Both the position numbers and the translations under genes were made by a program. The notes under the pieces were generated by a model. That model saw only the letters and a list, made by a program, of their open reading frames with translations. It did no database searches and was not told where the DNA came from. Below are positions 45,967 through 54,848 of a stretch of 64,000 nt of DNA, in pieces (the stretch's first letter is position 1; each line of letters starts with the position of its first letter). Source of the DNA: DATMAM01 sp035559995 (GTDB lineage: Bacteria; Desulfobacterota; Binatia; UBA9968); contig DATMAM010000056.1 of assembly GCA_035559995.1 (NCBI GenBank), forward strand, positions 1 through 64,000, given 5' to 3'.

Positions 45967-47318
45967 ACCCGTCCATCTTTCGCGAATACGACATCCGCGG
46001 GCTGGCCGAGAAGGACTTCGACGCGCCGTTTGCCGAACTGCTCGGCAAGGTGCACGGCACGCTGGTGCGCGCGCGCGGCGGCAAGCGGGTGGCGGTCGGG
46101 AGGGACTGCCGCGCGACTTCGGACGCGTACGCGGAAGCCGTCATCGCCGGGCTGATGTCCGCCGGCCTGCGCGTCTACGATGTCGGCGTCTGCCCCACCC
46201 CGCTGCTCTACTTCTCGCTCTTTCATCTCGATCTCGACGGCGGCGTGCAGGTAACGGCGAGCCACAACCCCGCCGAGTACAACGGGTTCAAGGTCTGTCT
46301 CGGGAAGGAAACGCTTTTCGGAAGCCAGATCCAGGAGCTGCGCCAGCGCATGGAGCGCGGCGAGTTCAAGCAGGAACAGGGCGGCCGGCGCGAAGCCTAC
46401 GAGATCATCCCGCAATACCATCGCTACGTGCTGGAAAATGTGCCCCGGCTCGCGCGCCCGCTCGACGTCGTGATCGACGCGGGCAGCGGGGTGGCGGGCC
46501 CGGTGGCGCCGCCGATCTTTCGCGAGCTCGGCTGCACGGTTTGGGAGATCGCGTGCGTTCCCGACGGCCGCTTTCCCGTTCACCACCCCGACCCGACCGT
46601 GCCGGAGAACTTAAGCGCGCTCATCGCCAAGGTCAAGGACGAAAAGGCCGATCTCGGCGTCGCCTACGACGGCGACGCCGATCGCATCGGGGTGATCGAC
46701 GAGAAGGGCAATATTCTCTGGGGCGACGAGCTTTTAATCCTCTTTGCGCGCGACGTCTTGCGCGACCATCCCGGGGCGACGATCATTTCCGAGGTCAAAT
46801 GCTCGCAGCGCCTTTACGATGAAATCGCGCGGCACGGCGGCAAGCCGATCATGTGGAAGGCGGGCCACTCGCTGCTCAAGGCGAAAATGAAGGAAACCAA
46901 GGCGCTGCTCGCCGGAGAGATGAGCGGGCACATGTTCTTCGCCGACCGCTATTTTGGCTACGACGACGCGATCTACGCGTCCGTGCGGCTCGCCGAGCTG
47001 CTCGCGCGCGCCGGCCGGCCGCTGTCGGCGCTGCTCGCGGACGTCCCGAAGATGGTCTCGACGCCGGAGATTCGCGTCGATTGCCCGGACGAGAAAAAGT
47101 TCTCGATCGCGGCAAAGGCGACCGAATACTTTCGCCAGCGCTACCCGGTGGTCGACGTCGACGGGGTGCGCGTCCAGTTTCCCGCGGGCTGGGGACTGAT
47201 TCGCGCTTCCAACACGCAGCCCGCCCTGGTCCTGCGCTTCGAAGCCGCCGACTCCGAGAAGCTCGCCGAGTACCGCAAGGTTATCGAGGACAAGCTCATC
47301 GAGCTGCAAAACGCCTAG
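45963..47318 (+). CDS. Phosphomannomutase/phosphoglucomutase (AlgC/ManB-like)
   Basis: A 451-residue alpha-D-phosphohexomutase. The phosphoserine loop is VTASHNPAEYNGFK, the Mg loop YDGDADRIGVID, and the sugar-specificity loop GEMSGHMFF with Glu and Ser as in dual-specificity PMM/PGM. Phosphate-binding VQFPAGWGLIRASNTQP is C-terminal. It interconverts hexose 1- and 6-phosphates for lipopolysaccharide, exopolysaccharide or glycogen; a glucan phosphorylase occurs at 61624. AGGAGGAAAA precedes the ATG, which overlaps the pdxA stop by four bases. Confidence 0.9.
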   Translation: MNPSIFREYDIRGLAEKDFDAPFAELLGKVHGTLVRARGGKRVAVGRDCRATSDAYAEAVIAGLMSAGLRVYDVGVCPTPLLYFSLFHLDLDGGVQVTASHNPAEYNGFKVCLGKETLFGSQIQELRQRMERGEFKQEQGGRREAYEIIPQYHRYVLENVPRLARPLDVVIDAGSGVAGPVAPPIFRELGCTVWEIACVPDGRFPVHHPDPTVPENLSALIAKVKDEKADLGVAYDGDADRIGVIDEKGNILWGDELLILFARDVLRDHPGATIISEVKCSQRLYDEIARHGGKPIMWKAGHSLLKAKMKETKALLAGEMSGHMFFADRYFGYDDAIYASVRLAELLARAGRPLSALLADVPKMVSTPEIRVDCPDEKKFSIAAKATEYFRQRYPVVDVDGVRVQFPAGWGLIRASNTQPALVLRFEAADSEKLAEYRKVIEDKLIELQNA

Positions 47319-47326
47319 GAACGCAG

Positions 47327-49903
47327 GTGCCCGGGAGTATCGTCGTCAAAGGAGCGCGGGTCCACAATCTCAAAAACATCGACGTCGAAATCCCGCGCGA
47401 CCGCTTGGTCGTCGTCACCGGCGTTTCCGGGTCCGGCAAATCTTCGCTCGCTTTCGACACGCTCTACGCCGAGGGGCAGCGCCGCTACGTGGAATCGCTC
47501 TCGGCGTACGCGCGCCAGTTTCTCGAGCTGATGGAGCGGCCCGATGTGGACTCTATCGAGGGGCTCTCGCCGGCGATTTCCATCGAGCAAAAAAGCGCCT
47601 CCAGAAACCCGCGATCGACCGTCGGCACCGTCACCGAAATCTACGATTATCTGAGGCTCTTGTTCGCGCGTATCGGAAAGCCCTACTGCTACCAGTGCGG
47701 CGCCGAGATCAGCGCGCAGACGATTGAGCAAATCGTCGATCGGGTGCTCTCGCTTCCCGCCGATGCCCGCGTTCATGTCCTCGCTCCGATCGCGGTCGGC
47801 CGCAAAGGGGAATACCGCCGCCAGCTGAGGGATCTCGCCCAGGCGGGCTTTTCCCGCGTGAAGATCGACGGCCGGGTCTACCGGCTGGATGACGAGATCG
47901 TGCTCAGAAAGACGGTTTCTCACGACATCGACCTTGTCGTCGACCGCCTCGCGATCAAACCCGAGACGAGAAAGCGCCTGGCAGACTCGCTGGAGGTCGC
48001 GTCGCGCTACGGCGGGGAAGTCGTGAAGATTGAAGTGTTTGACGACGGCGAGGAACAGGGCGGCCGGGAACTCCTCTTCAGTCAAAAACTCGCCTGCGCG
48101 CGCTGCGGCGTCTCGTACCCCGAGTTTACGCCGCGAATGTTTTCCTTTAACAGCCCCTACGGCGCATGCCCGCGCTGCGGCGGGCTCGGAATAAGGCTCG
48201 ACTCGGGCGCGCTTTATGACGATCCGGAGGCGATCGCGCACGCGCCGCCGTGCCCCGCCTGCGGCGGCGCGCGTCTGAGAAAGGAAAGCCTGCAGGTCAA
48301 AATCGCCGGCAAAAACATCGCCGCGCTGACCGCGCTTTCGCTCGAGGAGGCGCTAAGGTTCTGCCGCGCCTTGGAGCTCAGCCCGCAAGAAGAGCTGATC
48401 GCCCGCAGGGTGCTCAACGAAGTCACCGATCGGCTCGAGTTCCTGCTGGCGGTCGGCTTAAACTATTTGACGCTCGATCGCTCGGCCGCGACGCTTTCGG
48501 GCGGAGAAGCGCAGCGCATTCGCCTTGCAACCCAGATCGGCTCCGGACTCGCGGGCGTTCTCTACATTCTCGACGAGCCTAGCGTCGGCCTTCACCCGCG
48601 CGACCACGCGCGGCTTTTGGCGATTCTCAAGAGGCTCCGCGATCTCGGCAACACCGTCCTCGTCGTCGAGCACGATCGCGACACGATTTTGGCGGCGGAC
48701 TACGTGATCGACATGGGTCCCGGGGCCGGCGACCATGGCGGCCGACTGATCGCCGCCGGAAGCCCCGCCGAGATCATGAAAGAGGAGACGCGATCGCTGA
48801 CCGGCGACTACCTCGCCGGGAGGAAGGAGATCGGCATCCCTTCCCGGCGCCACAGGGGAAGCGGCCTGACTTTGACGCTCAAAGGAGCGCGCCACAACAA
48901 TCTCAAGAACCTCACGGTCGAGATCCCCCTGGGCACGATGACGTGCGTGACCGGAGTTTCGGGCTCCGGGAAAAGCAGCCTCGTCGTCGACACCCTGTAT
49001 CCCGCGGTCGCCCAGCGGCTGCGCCAGTTCAACGCCCACCCCGGCGCGCACGACGAAATTATCGGCTGGGAGCATCTCGAAAAGGTGATCAACATCAATC
49101 AGAGCCCGATCGGCCGCACGCCGCGCTCCAACCCGGCGACCTACACAGGGCTTTTTTCCCACATCCGCGATCTTTTTGCCCAGCTTCCCGAAGCCCGGGT
49201 GCGCGGCTACAAGCCCGGGCGCTTCTCTTTCAACGCCAGGAGCGGGCGCTGCGAAGCGTGCCAGGGTGACGGAGTGATCAAGGTCGAAATGCAGTTTCTG
49301 CCGGATGTTTTTGTCACTTGCGAGGTTTGCCGCGGCTCGCGCTACAATCGCGAAACGCTCGAGGTCCGCTACAAGGGCCTTACGATCGCGGATGTTTTGC
49401 GCTTGACCGTAATCCAAGCCCTGGAAGTCCTGGGCAATTTTCCCGCAATCCGCCGCCGGCTCGAGACGCTCAGGGACGTGGGTCTGGGCTACATCACGCT
49501 CGGCCAGCCGGCCACGACCCTCTCCGGCGGCGAGGCCCAGCGGATCAAGCTGTCGCGCGAGCTCAGCTGGCGCTCGGCTGGAAGAAACCTCTATATCCTG
49601 GACGAGCCGACCACCGGGCTACATTTTGACGACATAAAAAAACTCCTCGATGTCCTGCGTGATCTGACGAACCTGGGGAACACGGTTATCGTCATTGAAC
49701 ACAATCTGGACGTGATTAAATGCGCCGATTACGTCATCGACCTCGGTCCCGAGGGGGGAGATTTAGGCGGGAGCCTGGTCGCCCAGGGTACGCCCGAGGA
49801 GATTGCGGCAAATCCCCGCTCCATTACCGGCGCTTACTTGAAACCCGTCCTCTCGGGGGCGAAACGAGAAACCGTTTTATTCTCGCTGGAGCCTGTCTCC
49901 TAA
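47327..49903 (+). CDS. uvrA: Excinuclease ABC subunit A with internal deletion
   Basis: The protein has 858 residues from a GTG (AGGAACGCAG upstream); most UvrAs are about 940. Both ABC modules are intact: Walker A GVSGSGKSS (twice), LSGGEAQRIRLA and LSGGEAQRIKLS signatures, LDEPSVGLHPRD and LDEPTTGLHFDD. The UvrB-binding domain is present (QCGAEISAQTIEQIVDRVL). In the first zinc region CPRCGGLG (about residue 281) is followed after some 18 residues by PPCPACGGARL. Usually roughly 100 residues lie between these, so a segment of this insertion is missing. The second zinc site (CEACQGDG...CEVCRGSRY) is complete. It detects bulky lesions in nucleotide excision repair. Confidence 0.93.
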   Translation: MPGSIVVKGARVHNLKNIDVEIPRDRLVVVTGVSGSGKSSLAFDTLYAEGQRRYVESLSAYARQFLELMERPDVDSIEGLSPAISIEQKSASRNPRSTVGTVTEIYDYLRLLFARIGKPYCYQCGAEISAQTIEQIVDRVLSLPADARVHVLAPIAVGRKGEYRRQLRDLAQAGFSRVKIDGRVYRLDDEIVLRKTVSHDIDLVVDRLAIKPETRKRLADSLEVASRYGGEVVKIEVFDDGEEQGGRELLFSQKLACARCGVSYPEFTPRMFSFNSPYGACPRCGGLGIRLDSGALYDDPEAIAHAPPCPACGGARLRKESLQVKIAGKNIAALTALSLEEALRFCRALELSPQEELIARRVLNEVTDRLEFLLAVGLNYLTLDRSAATLSGGEAQRIRLATQIGSGLAGVLYILDEPSVGLHPRDHARLLAILKRLRDLGNTVLVVEHDRDTILAADYVIDMGPGAGDHGGRLIAAGSPAEIMKEETRSLTGDYLAGRKEIGIPSRRHRGSGLTLTLKGARHNNLKNLTVEIPLGTMTCVTGVSGSGKSSLVVDTLYPAVAQRLRQFNAHPGAHDEIIGWEHLEKVININQSPIGRTPRSNPATYTGLFSHIRDLFAQLPEARVRGYKPGRFSFNARSGRCEACQGDGVIKVEMQFLPDVFVTCEVCRGSRYNRETLEVRYKGLTIADVLRLTVIQALEVLGNFPAIRRRLETLRDVGLGYITLGQPATTLSGGEAQRIKLSRELSWRSAGRNLYILDEPTTGLHFDDIKKLLDVLRDLTNLGNTVIVIEHNLDVIKCADYVIDLGPEGGDLGGSLVAQGTPEEIAANPRSITGAYLKPVLSGAKRETVLFSLEPVS

Positions 49904-49913
49904 AGCTTCATCG

Positions 49914-49942
49914 TTGACAAGCCATACCCCGTGCGATTAAAT
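49914..49942 (+). promoter_or_regulatory. Promoter of the iron-sulfur cluster operon
   Basis: TTGACA (49914-49919), a 17-base spacer and TTAAAT (49937-49942; TAAATA one base on) lie 47 bases before the first cysteine desulfurase ATG, directly after uvrA. The start point falls in the palindrome at 49944-49958. Confidence 0.6.
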
Positions 49943-49943
49943 A

Positions 49944-49958
49944 AGACTCGTTCAGTCT
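49944..49958. promoter_or_regulatory. Candidate operator palindrome (Rrf2/IscR?)
   Basis: AGACT and AGTCT form a perfect inverted repeat with a 5-base centre (CGTTC), just downstream of the -10. Its position over the transcription start suits repression. The Rrf2-type regulator encoded at the end of this operon is the natural candidate. The sequence is not a strict match to E. coli IscR type 1 or 2 sites. Confidence 0.4.
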
Positions 49959-49988
49959 GAATTGAGCCGGGTATTTTTTGTTCCAGCG

Positions 49989-51194
49989 ATGAAGACTCCG
50001 ATTTACATGGACAATCACGCCACGACTCCTGTAGACCCTCGCGTCCTGGAGGCGATGCTTCCGTACTTTTCCGAGCGGTTCGGCAATCCCGCAAGCCGAA
50101 ATCACGTCTTTGGCTGGGAGGCGGCCGCGGCCGTCGATGAGGCAAGAGCGCAGGTGGCCCGGCTGATCAACGCGCGCTCCCCCGACGAGATCGTGTTTAC
50201 CAGCGGAGGCACCGAAGCGGACAACCTTGCGATCAAAGGCGTTGCCGCCGCGTACAAAAACAAGGGCGACCACATCGTCACGTGCGCCGCCGAGCACAAA
50301 GCGGTCTTGGACTCGTGCAAGTCGTTGGAACGCCAAGGTTTTAGGATCACCTATCTGCCGGTCGACCGGTTTGGCCTGGTCGATCTCGACCGGCTGCAAG
50401 CGGCCATCGACGAAAAAACAATCCTGATCTCGATCATGGCGGCAAACAACGAGGTCGGCACCATTCAGCCCATCGGCGAGATCGGCAGGGTCGCCAAGAG
50501 CCGTGGCGTTCTGTTTCATACGGACGCGGTTCAGGCTGTCGGCAAAATCCCGATCGATGTCGAGGCGTTGGGCGTCGATCTCCTTTCTCTTTCGGCGCAC
50601 AAGATTTACGGGCCCAAAGGGATCGGGGCGCTGTACGTTCGCCGCAAAGACCCGCCGGTGCGTCTGCAAGCGATCATCGATGGGGGCGGTCACGAGAGGG
50701 GGCTGCGTTCCGGGACACTGAATGTGCCGGGAATCTTGGGCCTCGGCATGGCGTGCGAAATTGCCGCGCGGGTGATGGCGGAGGAGCAGGCCCGATTAGC
50801 GGAGCTGAGGGAAGAACTCCACCGGCAGATCTGCACGCATCTTGACGAGGTTTACCTGAACGGCCATCCCAGTCAGCGGCTTGCGGGCAATTTGAACCTG
50901 AGCTTCGCTCACGTTGAGGGTGAATCTTTGCTGATGGCGCTAAAGGAAATCGCGGTTTCGACCGGCTCGGCCTGCACAACGGCCAATCTCGAACCGTCGC
51001 ATGTGCTTCGGGCGATGGGCGTTCCTGAACGCCTGGCGCATGCTTCTCTGCGCTTTGGTCTTGGCCGGTTCAATACCGCCGAGGAGGTCGAATACACCGC
51101 CCGCAGGGTGGTAGAGGAAGTAACCCGGTTGCGCAAGCTTTCACGGGCGTACCACCGTCCGGGTTCGGCGCTTTTGGAAAGAGAAAAAACTTAA
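49989..51194 (+). CDS. Cysteine desulfurase 1 (IscS/NifS family)
   Basis: A 401-residue PLP enzyme that moves sulfur from cysteine to a protein persulfide. PLP lysine is Lys205 (LSAHKIYGPKG) and the persulfide cysteine is Cys329 (STGSACTTANLEPSHVLRAMG), on a full-length IscS-type loop. The start is the ATG at 49989; ribosome binding is weak, and an upstream TTG at 49962 is possible. It heads the operon with an A-type carrier and a second desulfurase, but no IscU scaffold is encoded here. Confidence 0.9.
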   Translation: MKTPIYMDNHATTPVDPRVLEAMLPYFSERFGNPASRNHVFGWEAAAAVDEARAQVARLINARSPDEIVFTSGGTEADNLAIKGVAAAYKNKGDHIVTCAAEHKAVLDSCKSLERQGFRITYLPVDRFGLVDLDRLQAAIDEKTILISIMAANNEVGTIQPIGEIGRVAKSRGVLFHTDAVQAVGKIPIDVEALGVDLLSLSAHKIYGPKGIGALYVRRKDPPVRLQAIIDGGGHERGLRSGTLNVPGILGLGMACEIAARVMAEEQARLAELREELHRQICTHLDEVYLNGHPSQRLAGNLNLSFAHVEGESLLMALKEIAVSTGSACTTANLEPSHVLRAMGVPERLAHASLRFGLGRFNTAEEVEYTARRVVEEVTRLRKLSRAYHRPGSALLEREKT

Positions 51195-51235
51195 GGCCTG
51201 AAGCGGAAAATACTTTCCGCGCGGGAGCAAAAGTT

Positions 51236-51565
51236 ATGGCGGCAGAAGTTATCATCACGGAGCGCGCTGCAGAGAGAATCAAACAGATCCTGGCAAAAGA
51301 GAACAAGGAAGGCCAGGCGCTTCGCCTCAAGGTAGTCGGGGGAGGCTGCTCGGGACTGCAAAACAAGCTTGACTTCGACGACCCCAAGCCCGGCGACCGA
51401 GTCTTCGAAAAAAACGGGGCCAAGGTCGTCGTCGACTTAAAGAGCCTTCTCTATTTGAATGGCACGGAACTTGACTACAAAGAGAGCTTGATGCAATCGG
51501 GCTTTGTTCTGCAGAACCCCAACGTAAAAAGGACATGCGGCTGCGGCGCCTCGTTCACGGTCTGA
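51236..51565 (+). CDS. A-type iron-sulfur carrier (IscA/ErpA/SufA)
   Basis: A 109-residue HesB-fold protein. The three conserved cysteines are Cys38 (GGGCSGLQ), Cys101 and Cys103 (RTCGCGASFTV), with FVLQNPNVKRTCGCGASF typical of ErpA/IscA. It carries 2Fe-2S or 4Fe-4S clusters to target apoproteins. It sits between the two cysteine desulfurases (41 and 9 bases away). Clients in the window needing clusters include the molybdopterin oxidoreductase. Confidence 0.92.
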   Translation: MAAEVIITERAAERIKQILAKENKEGQALRLKVVGGGCSGLQNKLDFDDPKPGDRVFEKNGAKVVVDLKSLLYLNGTELDYKESLMQSGFVLQNPNVKRTCGCGASFTV

Positions 51566-51574
51566 CCAAAACAG

Positions 51575-52786
51575 ATGATGCGTACAATCTACTTCGACAA
51601 TAATTCGACGACTCGCGTCGCGCCCGAGGTTCTCGAAGCGATGTTGCCGTATTTCGGCGACCTGTATGGCAACCCCTCCAGCATCCACCGGTTCGGTAGT
51701 CAGGTCGCGCGCAAGATCGAAGCCGCCAGAGAGCAGGTTGCCGCCCTGGTCGGCGCGGCCGATCCGGCGGAGATCGTGTTTACGAGCTGCGGGACGGAAG
51801 GGGATAACGCGGCCATTTTTTCCGCGCTCGAGTCGAACCCGGGAAAAAAGCATATCGTCACAACCAAAGTCGAGCATCCCGCCGTCCTCGGCTTTTGCCA
51901 GCATCTGGAGAAAAAAGGCTTCCAGGTCACCTGGCTGGGCGTGGACCGCGACGGCAGGTTGGATCTCGGCGAAGTCGAAGCGGCGCTCACCGACGCTACC
52001 GCCGTGGTTTCCGTCATGCTCGCGAACAACGAAACCGGGGTTGTCTTTCCGGTCGAGCAGATCGGCGCTCTCGCCAAATCCAAAGGCATTCTCTTCCACG
52101 TAGATGCCGTGCAGGCTGCCGGAAAGCTTCCGCTCAACGTAAAGGATAGCCCGATCGATTTTCTCACGATATCGGGGCACAAGTTTCACGCGCCCAAGGG
52201 CGTCGGCGCGCTCTATGTCCGGCGCGGCATAACTTTTCGTCCCATGCTCGTCGGCGGCCACCAGGAACGGCGGCGGCGCGCCGGAACGGAAAACACGGCC
52301 AGTATCATCGGCATGGGCAAGGCCGCGGAGCTTGCGCTGGCGCATCTCGCGGAAGAGACGGCGCGCGTGCGAAAGCTGCGCGACCAGCTGGAAAGTTCGC
52401 TCCTCGCGTCGTGTCCGGGCGCCGTCGTGAACGGCGCGGGCGCGCCGCGGTTGTGCAATACTTCCAACGTGAGCTTCGAGGGCGTCGACGGCGAAGCGGT
52501 TTTGGTTCTTTTGGACGAGCACGGGATTTGCGCGTCCACCGGCTCGGCCTGCACGGCCGGATCGACCGAGCCGTCGCACGTCCTGCGCGCGATGGCGGTG
52601 CCCGCCCATCTGCTCCAGGGAACCGTCCGGTTTAGCTTGGGCCGCTACAACACCGAAGAGGAAGTCGCGTTTGTCAGTGAGAAAATGCCGCTCATTCTCG
52701 AGCGGCTGCGCGGCCTCTCGGGCCTGGGGCGGCTACGCGGGCGCGAGGCGGAAACGGCAAGCCGGGCCCGGCCGGCGCCGCACTGA
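51575..52786 (+). CDS. Cysteine desulfurase 2 (NifS/IscS family)
   Basis: The protein has 403 residues. Lys203 (ISGHKFHAPKG) binds PLP and Cys326 (STGSACTAGSTEPSHVLRAM) is the sulfur carrier. ERRRRAGTENTASIIGMGKA fits the NifS branch more than E. coli IscS. It is clearly paralogous to the enzyme at 49989 but quite diverged, so the pair is not a fresh duplication. It starts 9 bases after the A-type carrier; an alternative Met is at codon 2. A basic low-complexity tail ends the protein. Confidence 0.9.
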   Translation: MMRTIYFDNNSTTRVAPEVLEAMLPYFGDLYGNPSSIHRFGSQVARKIEAAREQVAALVGAADPAEIVFTSCGTEGDNAAIFSALESNPGKKHIVTTKVEHPAVLGFCQHLEKKGFQVTWLGVDRDGRLDLGEVEAALTDATAVVSVMLANNETGVVFPVEQIGALAKSKGILFHVDAVQAAGKLPLNVKDSPIDFLTISGHKFHAPKGVGALYVRRGITFRPMLVGGHQERRRRAGTENTASIIGMGKAAELALAHLAEETARVRKLRDQLESSLLASCPGAVVNGAGAPRLCNTSNVSFEGVDGEAVLVLLDEHGICASTGSACTAGSTEPSHVLRAMAVPAHLLQGTVRFSLGRYNTEEEVAFVSEKMPLILERLRGLSGLGRLRGREAETASRARPAPH

Positions 52787-52799
52787 TGAAAGGGTCAGC

Positions 52800-53252
52800 A
52801 TGGGCCTGATGCAAATCAGTCGTAAAGCGGACTACGCGCTCCGGGCGGCGATTTACCTCGCTCGCCAGGATCCGGAAAGGAGCTGCTCGGCCGCTGAAAT
52901 CGCGCTCCGGCAGCAGGTGCCGCAGAAATTTCTGGAGAAGATCATACGCGACCTCATCCGCGGCGGCCTGGTCAAGTCCAAGCGCGGCTGGAACGGCGGC
53001 TATGCCCTCGCCCGCCCGTCGAGCATGATCTCGTTTCGCGACGTCATCGAGGCGGTCGAGGGACCGATCGCGGTTAATCTCTGCCTGCAGCCCGAACGGT
53101 GCTGCGAGCACCTGTCCCAATGCCGGATGATAGGGGTCTGGAGCGAGGTCCAGCGGCGGGTGCTCGAGGTTTTCACGCGCACGACGCTTGCCGATCTTCA
53201 GCCGGAAACAAGCGCGGCGTCCAATTCGTCTTCTCTTTCGAGCGCGGCATGA
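52800..53252 (+). CDS. Rrf2/IscR-type iron-sulfur regulator
   Basis: A 150-residue winged-helix regulator (ISRKADYALRAAIYLA, the helix-turn-helix EIALRQQVPQKFLEKIIRDL, and the wing KRGWNGGYALARP). The cluster-binding loop has Cys95, Cys101/Cys102 and Cys108 with His104 (CLQPERCCEHLSQC), so a 2Fe-2S cluster as in IscR is plausible. Met4 (52809) is another possible start. Unusually it is the last gene of the operon, 13 bases after desulfurase 2, instead of the first. It probably feeds back on the palindrome at 49944. Confidence 0.85.
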   Translation: MGLMQISRKADYALRAAIYLARQDPERSCSAAEIALRQQVPQKFLEKIIRDLIRGGLVKSKRGWNGGYALARPSSMISFRDVIEAVEGPIAVNLCLQPERCCEHLSQCRMIGVWSEVQRRVLEVFTRTTLADLQPETSAASNSSSLSSAA

Positions 53253-53309
53253 GCTTGGAACTCGCGCGCGGTAGCCGGCAAGGGTGGGTTGGAACGGCCT
53301 AGGATCATC

Positions 53310-53768
53310 ATGAACAACGAAGCAGGCCTCAGCGTGGAAGAAAAGGTTGCCTCCCTGTTTCAGCAGGACACGCTCCTGCCGGCGCAGTACTTCGACACGT
53401 TTCGCCGCAAGTCTTACCTGGAGCCGGAAAAGAGGCTTATGCTCGCGGTCCTGGAGGACGCGATCGCCTGCTTTCAGAAGTACGCCCTGGCGCGCGACCC
53501 GCGCGGCAAAGCGCTCTTCGCCGACGCTCAAGAGTGGATTTTCGCGTCCGATCACGATTGGCTTTTTTCTTTTGAGAACGTCTGCGAGATGCTCGGCTTT
53601 AACCCCAAGTACCTGCGCGAAGGCTTGACGAGGTGGAAAGAGCGCCAGCTTGCGGCCCGTCCGCGGGCGAAAGTCTACCGCTTTGCGCCGCGGAAATCGC
53701 GCAAGAAGCCGGCGTTCGTCGCGGCCCGCAAACACGGCCACCGACGCCTCAAGGCCGCCAACCGCTAA
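53310..53768 (+). CDS. Small basic protein, unknown function
   Basis: The protein has 152 residues. The first 110 are helical and acidic (EEKVASLFQQDTLLPAQYFDTF, RLMLAVLEDAIACFQKY). A segment resembling a helix-turn-helix follows (SFENVCEMLGFNPKYLREGLTRWKE), then a strongly basic tail (RPRAKVYRFAPRKSRKKPAF...). This suggests nucleic-acid binding. No named family is recognised. The start is the ATG with AGGA six bases ahead; it lies 57 bases after the regulator. Confidence 0.55.
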   Translation: MNNEAGLSVEEKVASLFQQDTLLPAQYFDTFRRKSYLEPEKRLMLAVLEDAIACFQKYALARDPRGKALFADAQEWIFASDHDWLFSFENVCEMLGFNPKYLREGLTRWKERQLAARPRAKVYRFAPRKSRKKPAFVAARKHGHRRLKAANR

Positions 53769-53873
53769 CCGGCCGATCCAACGAAACGCCGCGCGTCATT
53801 CTCGCGGCTTTCGCTGGAAAGCTTGCCGCTTCGGCCGAAAAGAAGCTATAAAAACCCACGTATCGACGGTTTC

Positions 53874-54848
53874 ATGCCCCGCTCGCGCTTGCTCCATTTT
53901 TTCCGCTACCGCCTCGCCGAATATTCCCTGCGCGCCTTTGTGGCCCTTTTTCCCCACGTGCCGCCGCGCCTGGCGGAAGGGTTTGTCGAATTTTCCGCCA
54001 GGGCGACCTTTTTTCTTCTCGCCAGATATCGCAGGCGCATGGAGGCGACGCTTTTGACCGTTGCGGGCGCCGAGATCAGCGACGCGCGCGCGCGACGGGA
54101 GCTGGTCCGGCGCGCCTGGCGCAACTTCGGCAGGAGCGTCTACGAGACCGCGGCGGCGATGTTTGTGTCGCGGGAAAAGCTCCGCAGCCTTGTTCGCATC
54201 GAGGGCGAGGAGCACCTGCGGCAGGCGCTGGCAAAACAGCGAGGCGTGATCGCGCTCAGCGCCCATCTGGGAAATTTCACGATGATCGGGCCGCGCCTTG
54301 CCGCCGAGGGCTACCGCTTCAGCGCGCTCGTCAAGCAGCCGCGAGACGAGCGCTTTGCCCGTTTGAGCGACAGTTATCGGCTGCGCGTCGGGGTGAAGAC
54401 GATTTCCGCCAAGCCGCGGCGCCGGTCCGTGCACGAGATCCTGTCCGCCTTGAGGCGAAACGAGATCGTGCTCGTAATTTCCGATGAGTTCAAGGGCGCA
54501 GGCGTCGAAGTCGAGTTCCTCGGGCAGGCGGCGCAAGCGCCGCGCGGGCCGGTAACCCTGGCGCTTCGCACCGGGGCGCCGATCGTGCCGATGTTTCTCA
54601 CGCGCGACAAGCAGGATCGATTGACGCTAACCATCTGTCCCGAGGTCGAGCTGGTCCACACGGGCGATCGCAAGAGCGCGGTGGCGGCAAATCTCGCTCG
54701 AATCGCTACCGTGCTCGAGGCCGCCGTGCGCCGTTATCCCGATCAGTGGAGCTGGCTTGGATTTAGAGAAAACGGCGCGGGAAGGTCTGGGCCTTCTTCG
54801 GAGGATGGCGCGGCTGCTTTGCCGCCGCGGACCGGCTCCCCACCCTAG
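53874..54848 (+). CDS. Lipid A biosynthesis-type acyltransferase (LpxL/HtrB family)
   Basis: A 324-residue inner-membrane acyltransferase. The catalytic HxxxxD/E-type motif appears as SAHLGNFTMIGPRLAAEG. A substrate-binding DEFKGAGVEVEFLGQAAQAPRGP segment and the C-terminal YPDQWSWLGFRE complete the family pattern. It adds secondary acyl chains to lipid A, implying an outer membrane. The C-terminus carries a short Ser/Pro/Gly tail. Its stop overlaps the stop of the opposing IrrE-type gene (shared CTAG). Confidence 0.82.
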   Translation: MPRSRLLHFFRYRLAEYSLRAFVALFPHVPPRLAEGFVEFSARATFFLLARYRRRMEATLLTVAGAEISDARARRELVRRAWRNFGRSVYETAAAMFVSREKLRSLVRIEGEEHLRQALAKQRGVIALSAHLGNFTMIGPRLAAEGYRFSALVKQPRDERFARLSDSYRLRVGVKTISAKPRRRSVHEILSALRRNEIVLVISDEFKGAGVEVEFLGQAAQAPRGPVTLALRTGAPIVPMFLTRDKQDRLTLTICPEVELVHTGDRKSAVAANLARIATVLEAAVRRYPDQWSWLGFRENGAGRSGPSSEDGAAALPPRTGSPP

